DNA of 64,000 bases from Benincasa hispida. Lineage: Eukaryota; Streptophyta; Magnoliopsida; Cucurbitales; Cucurbitaceae. Below are positions 48,781 to 59,779 of this stretch, piece by piece. Both the position numbers and the translations under genes were made by a program. The first letter of the stretch is position 1. Every line of letters starts with the position of its first letter. The DNA lies in NCBI RefSeq assembly GCF_009727055.1, contig NC_052359.1:18408989-18472988 (forward strand), in the 5' to 3' direction. A model generated the notes under the pieces. It ran no database searches and was not told where the DNA came from. It saw nothing but the letters and a program-made list of their open reading frames with translations.

Positions 48781-49177
48781 TGCACCAGCTAAAATGGCGT
48801 CCCCCGTTCCAAACTTGAGTGTCATTTCACCCTCTTCTAGCTACTAAAAGGAACTAATCCCCTGTAAAGAAAAACAAACATGATTAATGGCTCTTGAATC
48901 AAGTATCCAGGCATCATGGTCATTTGCTACTAAACAAGTTTACAGGACTAGTAAATTATATTTACCTTCCTTCTTTTTCTTCTTCTCAGCAAGGTACTTG
49001 GGGCAATTGTGCTTCCAGTGACCATCCACATTACAGTGGACATATTTGTCCTTTTCAGCCTTAGTTTTGCCCTTGCCTTTACCAATAGCGGGAGCCTTCC
49101 CCTTTTCTCCTTTTTTTTTTTTTTCTAAATCCTCTTTGTATCAGAAGTTGAAAGAACATACTTAGTTCCTAAGGGTG
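48781..49177 (-). pseudogene. Copia C protease and gag zinc knuckle
   Basis: The protease active site reads DAWILDSRAINHV at about 48870-48920, with the usual DSGAT changed to DSRAI. Upstream in the element (49010-49060) a zinc-knuckle remnant reads HCNVDGHWKHNCPKYL and has lost its first Cys. A Lys/Gly-rich segment (GKGKGKTKAEKD) lies before it. The frame is cut at 49177 by element D and resumes at 57385. Confidence 0.8.
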
Positions 49178-50853
49178 TGTTGGGTTTTATGTCCTAAAAC
49201 TCATGGTTTGTAAACAATAGAACTTATTCTGAAAATTCAATAAGTTGTTATTGAATATATGAATTGCTTATTTCATTTTAGAAATAAATCCAATAAACTA
49301 AAAGATCCATGACTATTATATGAGTACTTAAAATTTATGTGGAGACATAAAAGTGGATCAGGTTCAAGTAAATAGTCAAAATGATCTAGTATATGAATAA
49401 AGTTGGTGCCTTATTCTGATAACACTATCAGATGCGATCCACTCTGTAGTTGTTACAAGGAGTTGTAAAGTGCTACAAACGAAGTGATCCTAATTCGTAC
49501 ATGTAGTGACATGAGAAATGGGGGCGACTTGTGCAATGAGTTTGCACAAGATCAGACCACGAAATAAGTCACTCTTACTTCATAACGTTGTTTACTGTTT
49601 AAGACTGACTATTTCAAAACGATGACCTAGGTAATTTGACCTTAATCCTGAGCTAGCTATGACTATTTATTCAAGATTATCCTTAGATTTGCATAAGTGA
49701 GGGTTGACTCAACAACGCCGGCTCAATAAGCCTCCCATTTCATGGGTAAGATTGGGTAGATAGCTGGAGACATATGGTGCAAGATAGAATTCACTCCTAC
49801 CCGCTTTTAGGGATAGTAAAGAGATTGTTCCCTTAAGTGCTAACTCCGGGTCTTGAAGAAGGGGCCCCACTCTCTCATTAGCCCGAGAGGGACTCAGTTT
49901 GATGATTGGATCACAAACCAATTGTTCATTAGAAGATTAGTGGGACTTAAGGAACAAGAGGTAATCTCGGAGGTAAAACAGCCTTTCATCCCAACCGTTA
50001 TTATGAACAACCTATGAAGAGTTAACTTACTAATCATGGTTATATTGAGTTGACACAATATATCTACAGTGAGAGGAGTGCAACTTTGGTATAGTGGAGT
50101 GACCTAGTAGTTAACGAATGGGAGTTAATTTGGTGTAAAGAGTTTAGCCAATTAATCTCGAATTGTTGGAGTCCATGATCTGTAAGTCCACTAGGTCTCC
50201 CTATTAGCTCACAAACAGATTAGCCTTAGAGTAGCGTGATAAGTTGATTTGAAACGTTCAAATTAGAATTAAGGGAATTAGTAATTATATGTAATATAAT
50301 TACATATTTAATTTTGGAACTAAACGAAATTGGAGAATCAGTTAATATTTAAATATGATTCAAATGTTAATTTCATGAATAGGGATTCATAAAAGTGGAA
50401 TTGGTGTTAAATTAATTTAATATTTGATATTAAATTATTAATTTTATAAGAAAATTAATTATTGAATTAGTTTTTTAAAATTAATAAAATTTCATTTTTT
50501 TTAAATTGAAATGTTTTTTGATTTTGAAAATCACAAAATTAAAAGAAAAATCAAAGTGTTCTTCACACTATGTAAAACCAGTAACCTTCTCTCCAATTCC
50601 CTTCGATTCAACCTTATTTTGAGTCTCACAACTCAATCTAAGGCACCAAGAGAATAAGGGATGACCTTGTGGTGGTTCACATCTAAAGAAGAAGGAGATT
50701 ACAGCTGAAGATTGTGAATCAAAGGTATTTCAAAGGTTAATGTTAAAACTCTGCTTTTAGTTTATGAGCATGCTTAGTTTGAAGTCAAAATTAATAAATT
50801 AGAATGCTTGATGATCATGGTTTGCTTCCGCTTCTTGCTTCTTGAATCTAACA
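49178..50853 (+). repeat. Element D 5' LTR
   Basis: 1676 bp, TGTTGGGTTTTATG to ATCTAACA. It is shorter than the 3' LTR by about 225 bp because the segment matching about 56850-57080 is absent between AAATCAAAG and TGTTCTTCAC. Confidence 0.88.
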
Positions 50854-50855
50854 AT

Positions 50856-50866
50856 TGGTATCAGAT
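50856..50866 (+). other. Element D primer-binding site
   Basis: TGGTATCAGAT, two bases after the LTR end. It matches the initiator tRNA-Met site except for the last base. Confidence 0.8.
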
Positions 50867-51159
50867 CATCATTTAAGCATTCAATTCGATTTAACTTTGG
50901 CTTAGTGGGTATTTTTTTCATAAATTGTATGAGAATGGTGAACTGATATGTTTTTTTTTCCTGAGTTTTGACATTGTTTTCTTTTCAATTATGTTATAAT
51001 TCTTGTAACTGGCTCTTGTTTAATGGGCCTTAATGTGTGTTTAAGTGTTTATAATTCGTATGGAGTCATTAGAGTTGCAGTTAGGTTGTAATTGAAGAAA
51101 GAAGTGAACAAGGTCAAGCAGCAGGAACTGGATTTTTAGTCACTGCCCAATACTCGATG

Positions 51160-51490
51160 CTCTAAAACTCGATGTGCGATGCCATACTCAATGAGCAACT
51201 TGATGGTATTTGGTGAAATATTCAATGCATGATGCCATACTTGATGGTACTTGATGTTCATACTCGATGGTATTTGGTGAAATACTCAATGCATGATACA
51301 TACTTGATGGTAATCGATAGCATACTCGATGGTATTTTTTGAAATACTCATTGCATGATACCATACTCGATGGTACTCGATGGAAATGGCATACTTGATG
51401 GTATTTAATGAAATACTCGATGCACAAGGGCATACTCGATGATCAATGGCATACTCGATGTTCTCGATGTTTGATGGTATTCGATGGTTT
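51160..51490 (+). repeat. Minisatellite-like array with ATACTCGATGG units
   Basis: Imperfect direct repeats of the phrase ATACTCGATGGTATTTGGTG followed by AAATACTCAATGCATGAT, with ATACTCGATGG or a near form about ten times in 330 bp. Two minus-strand open frames here (51188-51433, 51286-51564) are His/Tyr/Ser-rich translations of the repeat and not genes. Confidence 0.85.
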
Positions 51491-52429
51491 TTGCCCGAAT
51501 TAGCAAAGTTTTGAGCATTGGAGGTCTGATTTGAGAGGTTCGAGTCCAGTTCAAGGCGGTTCAAGCAATCCTGAAGTGTTTTGTGGCCGATTTTTGCTGA
51601 TTTTTGTAATAATTAGGCCTTTGCTTGCTTGTAAATGCCAAAACTAAAATCATATCAGTTTGTGTTTAATTATTTATGCATGTGATGTATGTTATAATTA
51701 AATAAATACTGTATGTGCATAAAGTATGCCATGTAGATTTTAAATCCTACCATAGGAAGCATGATACATGAATTGAAAGTATGTTATAAAGTGTTATAAT
51801 ATATAGTATGCATGTATAGGGTTTCATATGTTTTAATATAAATGTTATATTAAATGTTGAATGCCTTTGATATATATTATGGATGCTTAGCATGTCTAAA
51901 ATTTTGTAAGTTGTTATAAAATTGGATTAGACATTTAAAATTCATAACAAAGATAAGTCGCATGCTCACGTAGGTTAATCACCTGTTTTAATAGTTAAAA
52001 TAGGTCGTCATCTTGTAAAATATGGATACAAACTCAACTGGTAAATAATCCTGTCTAAGGCTGGGGGTTCTTAAATTGATGGTCTACAAAACACCTTCTA
52101 CTTAGGGATTATGGCCGAATAATTTAGCGTTGTTAACCAGTTTTATGAGCAATAAGTGAGTGGTGTAAGGTTTTAAAATTGGTTTATCACATAATAGGTT
52201 AAATCCAAATATAAACGTTATATTTGGATAAAAACCTAGACTTAGGTTGTTTAATTAGCCAGAACAAACCTGAGTAAAAATATGCCCAAATAAATGTTTG
52301 GACACTTCAATGGGAGTTTAATAGCATATATGATATGTTATTAGAACACTTCAGTAGGAATTTAGAATGCTTCAGTGAGAGATTAATAATGTATACGATA
52401 TGTTATTTTTACCACTCTTGTCCCTAAGA

Positions 52430-52865
52430 GTTCACATTGAGATTCATGCTTCACTTCGTGTCGATTATGAACCTCAACTACTCCATTCGAAAAGTGTTGG
52501 CATGAATCAAGATCAGGTGAATAGGGAAAGTTGTTCACAGCAAAATCAAAAGTAATGTTTTGATTTTCATTCTCACGTCCTAAGATGTTCACACCGTGAG
52601 ATCCATGCAATGCTTCGTGTCAATTATGAACCTCGACTGCTCCATTCGGACAGTGTTTGTATGGGGTCAATATCAAGGTGAATGAAGGGAAGTTGTTCAA
52701 TGTAAAATCAAATATATGATATACTGATTTCAATTCTCACGTATCTAGAAAGTTCATACCATGACGTCCATACAACGCTTCGTGTTGATTATGAACCTCG
52801 ACTATTCCATTCGGAAAGTATTTGTATGGGTCAATATTAAGGTGAATGTGGGAAGTAGTTCATAG
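52430..52865 (+). repeat. Three leader units of about 160 bp
   Basis: Units start at 52430, 52587 and 52752 with GTTCACA(C/T)... or GTTCATACC, each followed by CTTCGTGT(C/T)(A/G)ATTATGAACCTC and (C/T)TCCATTCG. The reverse complement of the same unit (CCGAAGGGGGAT ... GGTGTGAAC) is in the leaders of A, B and C. Confidence 0.82.
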
Positions 52866-53353
52866 TAAGTGGGGGAAGGATATGTGTCAACGTGTTCTGT
52901 GGTCTCTTTCGTTTGTTTGGACCGTGAGATTCCTATTTTGCGCCTGCTTGTCATCTTTAAGTCGACCTCACTAGTCGTTTAACGATGACTATCCCCTCGG
53001 AGGATTGTAATATAAGATTCGGAACAACTCAAACTCCAGAAATGGATAGGATTTCTTAGGTCATTTTCCAATTTTGACTTTCCAATTCGGTAGCATCGTT
53101 GGGGCTGACCTCTGAGGTCTGAAAATGGAGGGTTACACTTACGGAGTTACTAAAGTGTTAGTATGTTCTGAAAAAAAAAACGATAACTAAATGACTATCG
53201 GAATATGAGTTATTCTAGGGATAGTATTTAGTCAAGAATGTATTGCTATAGTATCATTGCAAAAATAATGGGAATTTTGGGTAATTATTACTTTTCTAAA
53301 ATATGATTGAGTTTAAAAATAATTCTCTAATAAAATTTGTTTATATTTTCAAA

Positions 53354-54046
53354 ATGACGAGTTCTTTAGTACATCTATTAGCTTCTGATAAACTTATCGA
53401 AGATAACTATGCTACGTGGAAATCAAACCTAAATACTATACTGGTGATAGATGACCTACGGTTTATTTTAATAGAAGTGTGTCCTCCCATTCCTAGCTCA
53501 AATGCAAACCAAAATGTGGAGATGCATACGACAGATGGATCAGGGCTAACGAGAAAGCCCGTGCCTATATTCTTGCCAGCATATCTGATGTTGGCTAAGA
53601 AATATGAGAGTATGAGTACTGTCAAGGAGATTATGGAATCTCTACGCGAGATATTTGGACAACCGTCCTTCTCTCTGAGGCATGATTCTATAAAATACGT
53701 TTACAACTACCGTATGAAAGAAGGAGCCTCTGTTAGAGAACATGTCCTGGACATGATGGTCCATTTCAATGTGGTAGACGTAAATGCTATTGTCGTTGAT
53801 GAGAAGAGTCAAGTTGGTTTTATTCTTGAATCACTCCCGAAGAGTTTCTTGCAGTTCTGTACGAATGCACTGATGAATAAAATAAAGTATAACTTTACTA
53901 CGCTTCTCAACGAGTTTCAGGCCTACCAAACCATGATGAGAGCGAAAGAATTGGAAGCAGAGGTAAATGTTACTACTGCGGAGAAAAGAGGATTGTCCTC
54001 TAAGAAGCCTGATATTGCCCTTCAAAGAATAAGAGTAATCTGGTAA
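53354..54046 (+). CDS. Element D gag protein, largely open
   Basis: The open frame begins at 53303, but family similarity points to the ATG at 53354 (MTSSLVHLLASDKL). That gives 230 residues to the stop at 54046. It shows the copia gag core: NYATWKSNLNTILVIDDLRF, TVKEIMESLREIFGQPSFSL, REHVLDMMVHFN, SFILESLPKSF and FTTLLNEFQAYQ. It is the longest open gag in the window. The zinc-knuckle region is beyond the stop (54110-54200) and is damaged (CFHCVKKGT, then no further His-Cys spacing). It would form the particle core. Whether it is expressed is unknown. Confidence 0.8.
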   Translation: MTSSLVHLLASDKLIEDNYATWKSNLNTILVIDDLRFILIEVCPPIPSSNANQNVEMHTTDGSGLTRKPVPIFLPAYLMLAKKYESMSTVKEIMESLREIFGQPSFSLRHDSIKYVYNYRMKEGASVREHVLDMMVHFNVVDVNAIVVDEKSQVGFILESLPKSFLQFCTNALMNKIKYNFTTLLNEFQAYQTMMRAKELEAEVNVTTAEKRGLSSKKPDIALQRIRVIW

Positions 54047-55483
54047 AAAAGAATAAGGGGAAAGGGAAAAAGAAACCTATTGACAGAAAAGGCAAGATAA
54101 ATGCTGCAGATAAAGAAAAATGTTTCCACTGCGTGAAGAAAGGCACTAGAAGAGAAACTGCCCACAATACCTTGCAGAGAAAACAGCAGAGAAAGCAAGA
54201 TAAGGAAACTAGTTCATTTAAACTCCAAGTTTTGAACAGGGGTGTATTTCTCAAAACAACCAATGAGAGATGCGGTTGCTGTTAGAAGATAAATTTATTT
54301 ACTTTTATTACTGTAATGAAAATTCTTTTATCTTTTGTTCGAAACATATTGTGGATAAACTTTTGTTATAAATGAAATGTTCATTAGCAAAAGTTATATT
54401 TGTTCTACAGTAAAGCAACTTTTGTTAGAAACAATCAAGTTAAAAGACTTTTGCAAATATTCAGATATTTAAATGACTACAAATGAATAAGGCAAAGAGT
54501 TATTTAACCTAAGTAATAAGTTTAGAACATTTGAAAGATTCAAGGTGTGTAAAACTTGTTAGGTGAAATAAATTCGAAATACTTCGATTAGATCAAAGTA
54601 AAAAGTATTGAGAGTTCGAGATTTCTAGGACTATTTTGATAGAACATGAAATTCAGTGAAAACACTCTACACCTCATTTCCTTAATTATTTTGAACATCA
54701 TTCCAACTTTAAGTTTTTTTTTTCCCCTGAAACTCCATATGAGATGTGGAAAGCTCATAAAAGCTGTTTATGATATGTAAAAGATGTTTACATAGTTTAG
54801 AAATCTGTCCGAGACATAAATTAGTGTCAAAACCATAAGTTTTGGAGTATCGTTCAAATAGCATGCCTATTTGTAGACAATCCAAAAAGTAGTATACTTT
54901 TCATGTAAAATAAAAGTCAAGTGTTTTGTTGTCAAATACTAAATTTTTCCTATAAAAGTATATGAAATCACCATGTATTATTTAGTTTCCATAAAAGCAA
55001 GTGTATATCTGTAAGAATTATTGATTAGAGTTGACACTGTAAACAAAAGTTGTTTAGACAGGTCAGATACATCTTGCTCAAAAGTTGAGAGTACCTTGAT
55101 GTAGTGGGAGGAATGTATGACAACCTAGCCATTATCTGGGTTTAGTGGAAACTCAAGTCATCAAGTCTTGGTCAGTATCGAGAAACAAGAGTTGTGAAAA
55201 TAAGATGCATTCCCTATATAGTTTAATAAGAAATCCATTGTATACTAACGTGTTTATAACGATTCCCTCAGCTAAAGTGTTTAAGAATCTCCTAGTAAGA
55301 CTAGGACTACGAGGTATATAACCTAGGGTAAGTGGGAGAAAAAACCCACGGGTATTTGATACCTAAAGGCAAACCATGGGTATGTGATGCCTTAGTTTAT
55401 TGTATTTCTCCGTAAAACTCAAAAACTCAGTATTATAAATTAATATATTTGTTACCACTGGAGTTTTAGTCTAAGTGGGAGTT
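54047..55483 (+). other. Element D gag tail and pol-less interior
   Basis: The first 200 bp continue gag out of frame (Lys-rich, then the knuckle remnant). The rest has no pol motif in any frame that I can read. The last 90 bp match the 3' end of copia C before its polypurine tract (CCTTAGTTTATTGTATTT), so the interior was probably lost by deletion between gag and the 3' end. Confidence 0.68.
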
Positions 55484-57384
55484 TGTTGGATTTTATGTCC
55501 TTAGATTCGTGACTTGTAAACAATAAAACTTATTCTGAAAATTTAATAAGTTATTATTGAATATATGAATTGCTTATTTCATTTTATAAATAAGTCCAAT
55601 AACCTAAGAGATCCATGGCTATGATATGAGTCTTTGAACTTTATGTGGAGACATAAAAGTGGAATATGTTCGAGTAAATAGTCAAAATGATCTATAGTAT
55701 ATGAATAAGGTCGGGTGCCTTATTCTGGTAACACTATCGGATGCGGCCCACTCTGTAGTTTAATGAGTTGTTAAGTGCTACAAATGAAGTGATCCTGATT
55801 CATACATGTAGTGACATGAGAAGTTGGGGCTTCCTATGCAATGAGTTTACATAAGATCGGACCACAAAATATGTCACTCTTACTTTATAATGTTGTTTAC
55901 TATTTAAGACTGACTATTTCATAACGATGACCTAGGTAACTTGACTTTAATCCTAAGCTAACTATGACTCTTGTTTATTCGGGATTATCCTTAGATTTGC
56001 ATAAGTAAGGGTTGGCTCAATAGCACCGACTCAATAAGCCTCTAATTTGAGGGGTAAGATCGGGTAGATAGCTGGGGACATAGGGTGCAAGATGGAATTC
56101 GCTCCTACCCGCTCTCAGGGATAGTAGAGAGGTTGTTCCATTAAGTGTTGACTCCAGGTCTTGAACAAGGGGCCCCACCCTTTCATTGACTCGATAGGGA
56201 CTCGATTTGATGATTAGATCACAAACCAATTATTCCATTAGAGGATCAGTGGGACTTAAGGAGCAAGAGGTAATCTCAGGGATAAAACAGCCTTTTGACT
56301 TAACCGTTATTACGAACAACATTTGAAGGGTTAACTTACTAATCATGGTTATATCGAGTGGACACAATATATCTATAGTGAGGGAAGTGCAACTCTGAGC
56401 TTTAGTGGAGTGACCTAGTAGTTAACGAATGAGGGTTAATTTGGTCTAAAGAGTTTAGCCAATTAATCTCGGATCGTTGGAGCCCATGATATGTAGGTCC
56501 ACTAGGTCCCCCTACTAGCTCACAAACAGATTAGCCTTAGAGTAGCGTGATAAGTTAATTTGAAACGTTCAAATTAGAAATAAGGGAATTAGTAATTATA
56601 TGTGATATATTACATGTTTAATTTTGGAATTGAATGGAATTGGAGAATCGATTAATATTTAAATATGATTCAAATGTTAATTTCATGAATAGGGATCCAT
56701 AAAAGTGGAATTGAGTGTTATATTAATTTAATATTTGATATTAAATTATTAATTTTATTAGAAATTGAATTATTGAATTAATTTTGTAAAATTAATAAAT
56801 TTTCATTTTTTTAATCAATTTTTTTTTTTATTTTGGAAATCACAAAATAAAAAAAAAATCAAAGGAAATTTAAAAATGGAAAAAACCCAAGTGGGATTTT
56901 TCCACTTTCAAATTGTAGCAGCTCACACATAATTCCATTTCTCTTCAGCTTAATTATTCAAGCATAAGTTGTGATTCATGCAAGGCTATTAATTACATGA
57001 AAGTCATACAATATAAAGCTAGAATTTTGAGTGGAATGGAGACATAGCAATCGTTGCTAAAGGCTAAGAATTTGTGTTTGAAGAAGTGTTCTTCACATTG
57101 TGTAAAACCAGTAACCTCCTCTCAATTCCCTTTAATTCAAGCTTATTTTGAGTCCCACAACTCAATCTAAGGTACCGAGAAAAGAGTAGGGAAGACCTTG
57201 TGGTGGTTCATATCCAAAGAAGAAGGAGATTGCAGCTGAAGATTGTGAATCAAATGTACTTCAAATGTTAGTGTTGAAACTCTATTTTTAGTTTATGAGC
57301 ATGCTTAGTTTGAAGCCAAACTTAATGAATTAGAATACTTAATGATCCTGTTTTGCTTCCGCTTCTTGCTTCCTGAATCCTACA
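55484..57384 (+). repeat. Element D 3' LTR
   Basis: 1901 bp, TGTTGGATTTTATG to ATCCTACA. It has about 225 bp (around 56850-57080) not present in the 5' LTR. Elsewhere it is colinear with the 5' LTR with scattered substitutions, which suggests an old insertion. Confidence 0.88.
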
Positions 57385-57902
57385 GGATGAACCCTCACGG
57401 AACTTTTTGGAATGGGCAACATTTGCCTCTCCTTCTACTGGTCCCTTATCTTTCATAAGAGATTGAAAAGTCTGTAACTTATTCAGAAGGATAGTAAGTG
57501 TGTAATGTATTTTTTTCACAACCGTATTACTGCAAAATTGAAGAAAGCTCTTCGAAAGAGATTTCAAAATAAAGCACACCTGACTTTGCTCGTCTATGAC
57601 CACACCGTTCCTTTCGGCGACATTGAAATGGACCATCAGGTCAAGAACATGTTCTCTCACTGATTGCATCTCTTTCATGCGCACATTATAAATGTACTTG
57701 AGGGACTCGTGTCAGATCTGAGAGGAGGGTTGTCCAAACATCTTCTGGAGGGTCTCCATGATCTGACTGCAGTGATCATGGCTTCATGCTTCTTGGTAAG
57801 ACATCAGACAGACTTGCCTTGTATTCAGGTTAGATTTCCACGTCGCTTAGTTTTGACCAATGAAGTTCTCATTTTTAAGTAAGGATATTATTGAGGAAGA
57901 CA
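57385..57902 (-). pseudogene. Copia C gag, N-terminal part
   Basis: The minus strand starts at ATG 57902 (MSSSIISLLKNENFIGQN, then a stop where Tyr is expected), with ATWKSNLNT, MFGQPSS, REHVLDLMVHFNV, FILKSLSKSFLQF and EANVAHSKKFREGSS following in pieces. The frame runs into element D at 57384 and resumes at 49177. A block of about 140 bp is missing near 57800 compared with element D gag. Confidence 0.82.
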
Positions 57903-59779
57903 TGTTGAAATATACAAATTGACCTTATTAGTTATATTTGTCATAACCTATTACTTAATTATCCAATCAATTTAGCAAAAACACATTTAATCAAAGAATC
58001 CTAATTAAACTATTGATTTTAGTTTTTGCAACGATACTTTAAAGGTTTAGAGCAACAACCACTGAAGGGTGATCAGCCAATCACTAATACCAGAATAACT
58101 CTTATTCCTATAGTTTTTAGCTACCGTTGTTTCGGTCAAGGATTCATTAATTGACTTAATTCATCCCATTAGTATGACCTTCCCATTTTCGGATCCGAGA
58201 AGTATGCTTCAACAGGCTACCAGGAAAGACGATTGTTGAAGATTAACCTATGAAACCCTATCCATTGCTGGAGTTTGCATCATTTCGACCCCTATGATGA
58301 GGCCCTCTGAAGGGATGGTTGCTCAAGGATGACATACAGGTGGACTATATGAATCTCATGGTGCAATCTAATAGTGGAGATCGTGGGATACGTTGACACG
58401 CCTCCCTCTCCCACTTACTATGAATACTTTCTCCATTCACCTTGTTATTGTCCCCTGCAAACACTCTCCGAAGGTAGGCCGCTCCTAGGATAACAGAAAC
58501 TGAGAATGAATCTCACGGTGTGAACTCTTGAGGACGTGAGAGCTGAAATTTGATATATCACTTATACCAATATCCTCCCACTAAGGCATTCCAATATTTT
58601 ATTAGGATTTTATTATATTGAGTTAAAACCCCGACTAATGAATTTTTCCAGTCCTTTAAATTTACTTCAATATAACATTTATATTGAATAATTTATCAAT
58701 ACTTGATTCCATCTATTAAACTCTTTTAATAAAATAAATTAGCTATTGCATGATTATAAAATATTTTCCCAATTTACCTTCCAGATCGGTTCCAAGTATA
58801 GGTGTTCCATTTCCATCAACTTAAATACTATTTCTTAGACAAAACCTTCCTTAGACAAATGTCCCTCATGGGCAATATTTTTTATAAATTTTGAAATTCA
58901 TTTCAATTCTATTCAAACAAATTAAAAGATTAAACTATTCCTAACCCCATTAGAAATAACATAAGTCAATTTTAAACAATGTAAAATTATTGACCTATGT
59001 TTGCATGCAATCTATATAATAGAATTTAATCAATTTCATTAATACTATAACTTTTTATAAATTAATGAATTAAATCTATAATCACATCAAGCATTCTCAT
59101 ACATCATTCCACTATTTATTAGAATAATTTTAATATATAGTATGATGCACATATATGCTTTGGCGAATCATACATCACTAACATAACTCTTATATTATGA
59201 TGCTTGACCATGCTAATTTAAGCATGCATCTATAAAATATAACTCTTTATATTTAATCATGATGCACGTACATGTTTATCATAAGGTGAGTATTTTTTAA
59301 TCTATATGACATACACTATGTAACAATAATTCAAAAATTAATTTAAAACATACATCCAATGCACAGTTAAATTAAACAGTAAATATTAGACCGATTTTGG
59401 CACCCTAAAACAAAATTAATTTATTAAATTAATATAACCATTATATTAGTTTAATTAATTAATGTAAAATAAAATTACATATCAAATAGGTTAAAAAATA
59501 GGCAGCCGAACGAAGCCCTCGTGTGTCGCCTGGAGTTTGCCCATCTTCGAAGCGTTGCAACGCTAAGAGCAGTGTTACAACACTACGACTTGAGATGTTG
59601 CGTCTGCCCTAAAACGTGGCAACACTATGCAGCAGGATGCTGCTGTTCTCTCTCAATTTTGGTTCCAAACTTGCCCCGAACACCTCCGTTTGATCTAGAT
59701 CTCTTCAGCAACCATTACTCTATCGATTGACACGGACTTACAAACTTGAAACATTAATTAAAACACCTAAAAATGCAAT
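57903..59779 (-). other. Copia C non-coding leader, truncated
   Basis: It has the same layout as the leaders of A, B and D: a CCGAAGG... unit with CTCACGGTGTGAACTC near 58460-58525, CCCACTTACTATGAATAC near 58411, and TATAACT-TTATA motifs at 59045-59260. It ends without a primer site or LTR. At 59780 a different repeat begins (TGTCACATCC). No gene is supported; the frame at 59521-59730 is a chance one. Confidence 0.65.

Larger units (their letters stand above)
50868..53300 (+). other. Element D non-coding leader
   Basis: No gene. In order it contains a minisatellite-like array (51160-51490), an AT-rich part with TGTTATAAT/GTTATAAAG motifs (51660-51960), three related units of about 160 bp (52430-52865), and a segment (52980-53160) related to leaders of B and C. 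The same order of features occurs in A, B and C on the minus strand. Confidence 0.68.
49178..57384 (+). mobile_element. Element D: two LTRs and gag, no pol
   Basis: A plus-strand element of 8207 bp with 5' LTR (49178-50853), primer site, leader (50868-53300), gag (53354-54046 plus tail), about 1.2 kb without recognisable domains, polypurine tract (AAGTGGGAG) and 3' LTR (55484-57384). The flanking five bases are GGGTG (49173-49177) and GGATG (57385-57389), a target duplication with one change. It is inserted in the gag of copia C. No protease, integrase, RT or RNase H motif is found, so it fits the class of gag-only terminal-repeat elements (TR-GAG). Confidence 0.8.
42332..59779 (-). mobile_element. 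Ty1-copia element C, split by a solo LTR and by element D
   Basis: The 3' LTR is in two parts (42332-44060 and 46003-46174), separated by a solo LTR. Internal coding remnants run from 46175 to 49177, then element D interrupts gag (49178-57384), and gag resumes at 57385-57902 with the leader to 59779. The 5' LTR is not in the window; an unrelated LTR-like sequence starts at 59780. It is related to A/B but older by its number of breaks. It appears to be inserted in the RNase H region of element E. Confidence 0.75.

Noticed and set aside
51160..51490. Regularly repeated units as a possible CRISPR array
   Set aside because: The units are imperfect, spacers are not unique, and the context is a plant retrotransposon leader.
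59521..59730. 69-codon Cys/Leu-rich open frame as a small secreted peptide
   Set aside because: No signal peptide pattern, and it lies in a retrotransposon leader; a chance frame is more likely.
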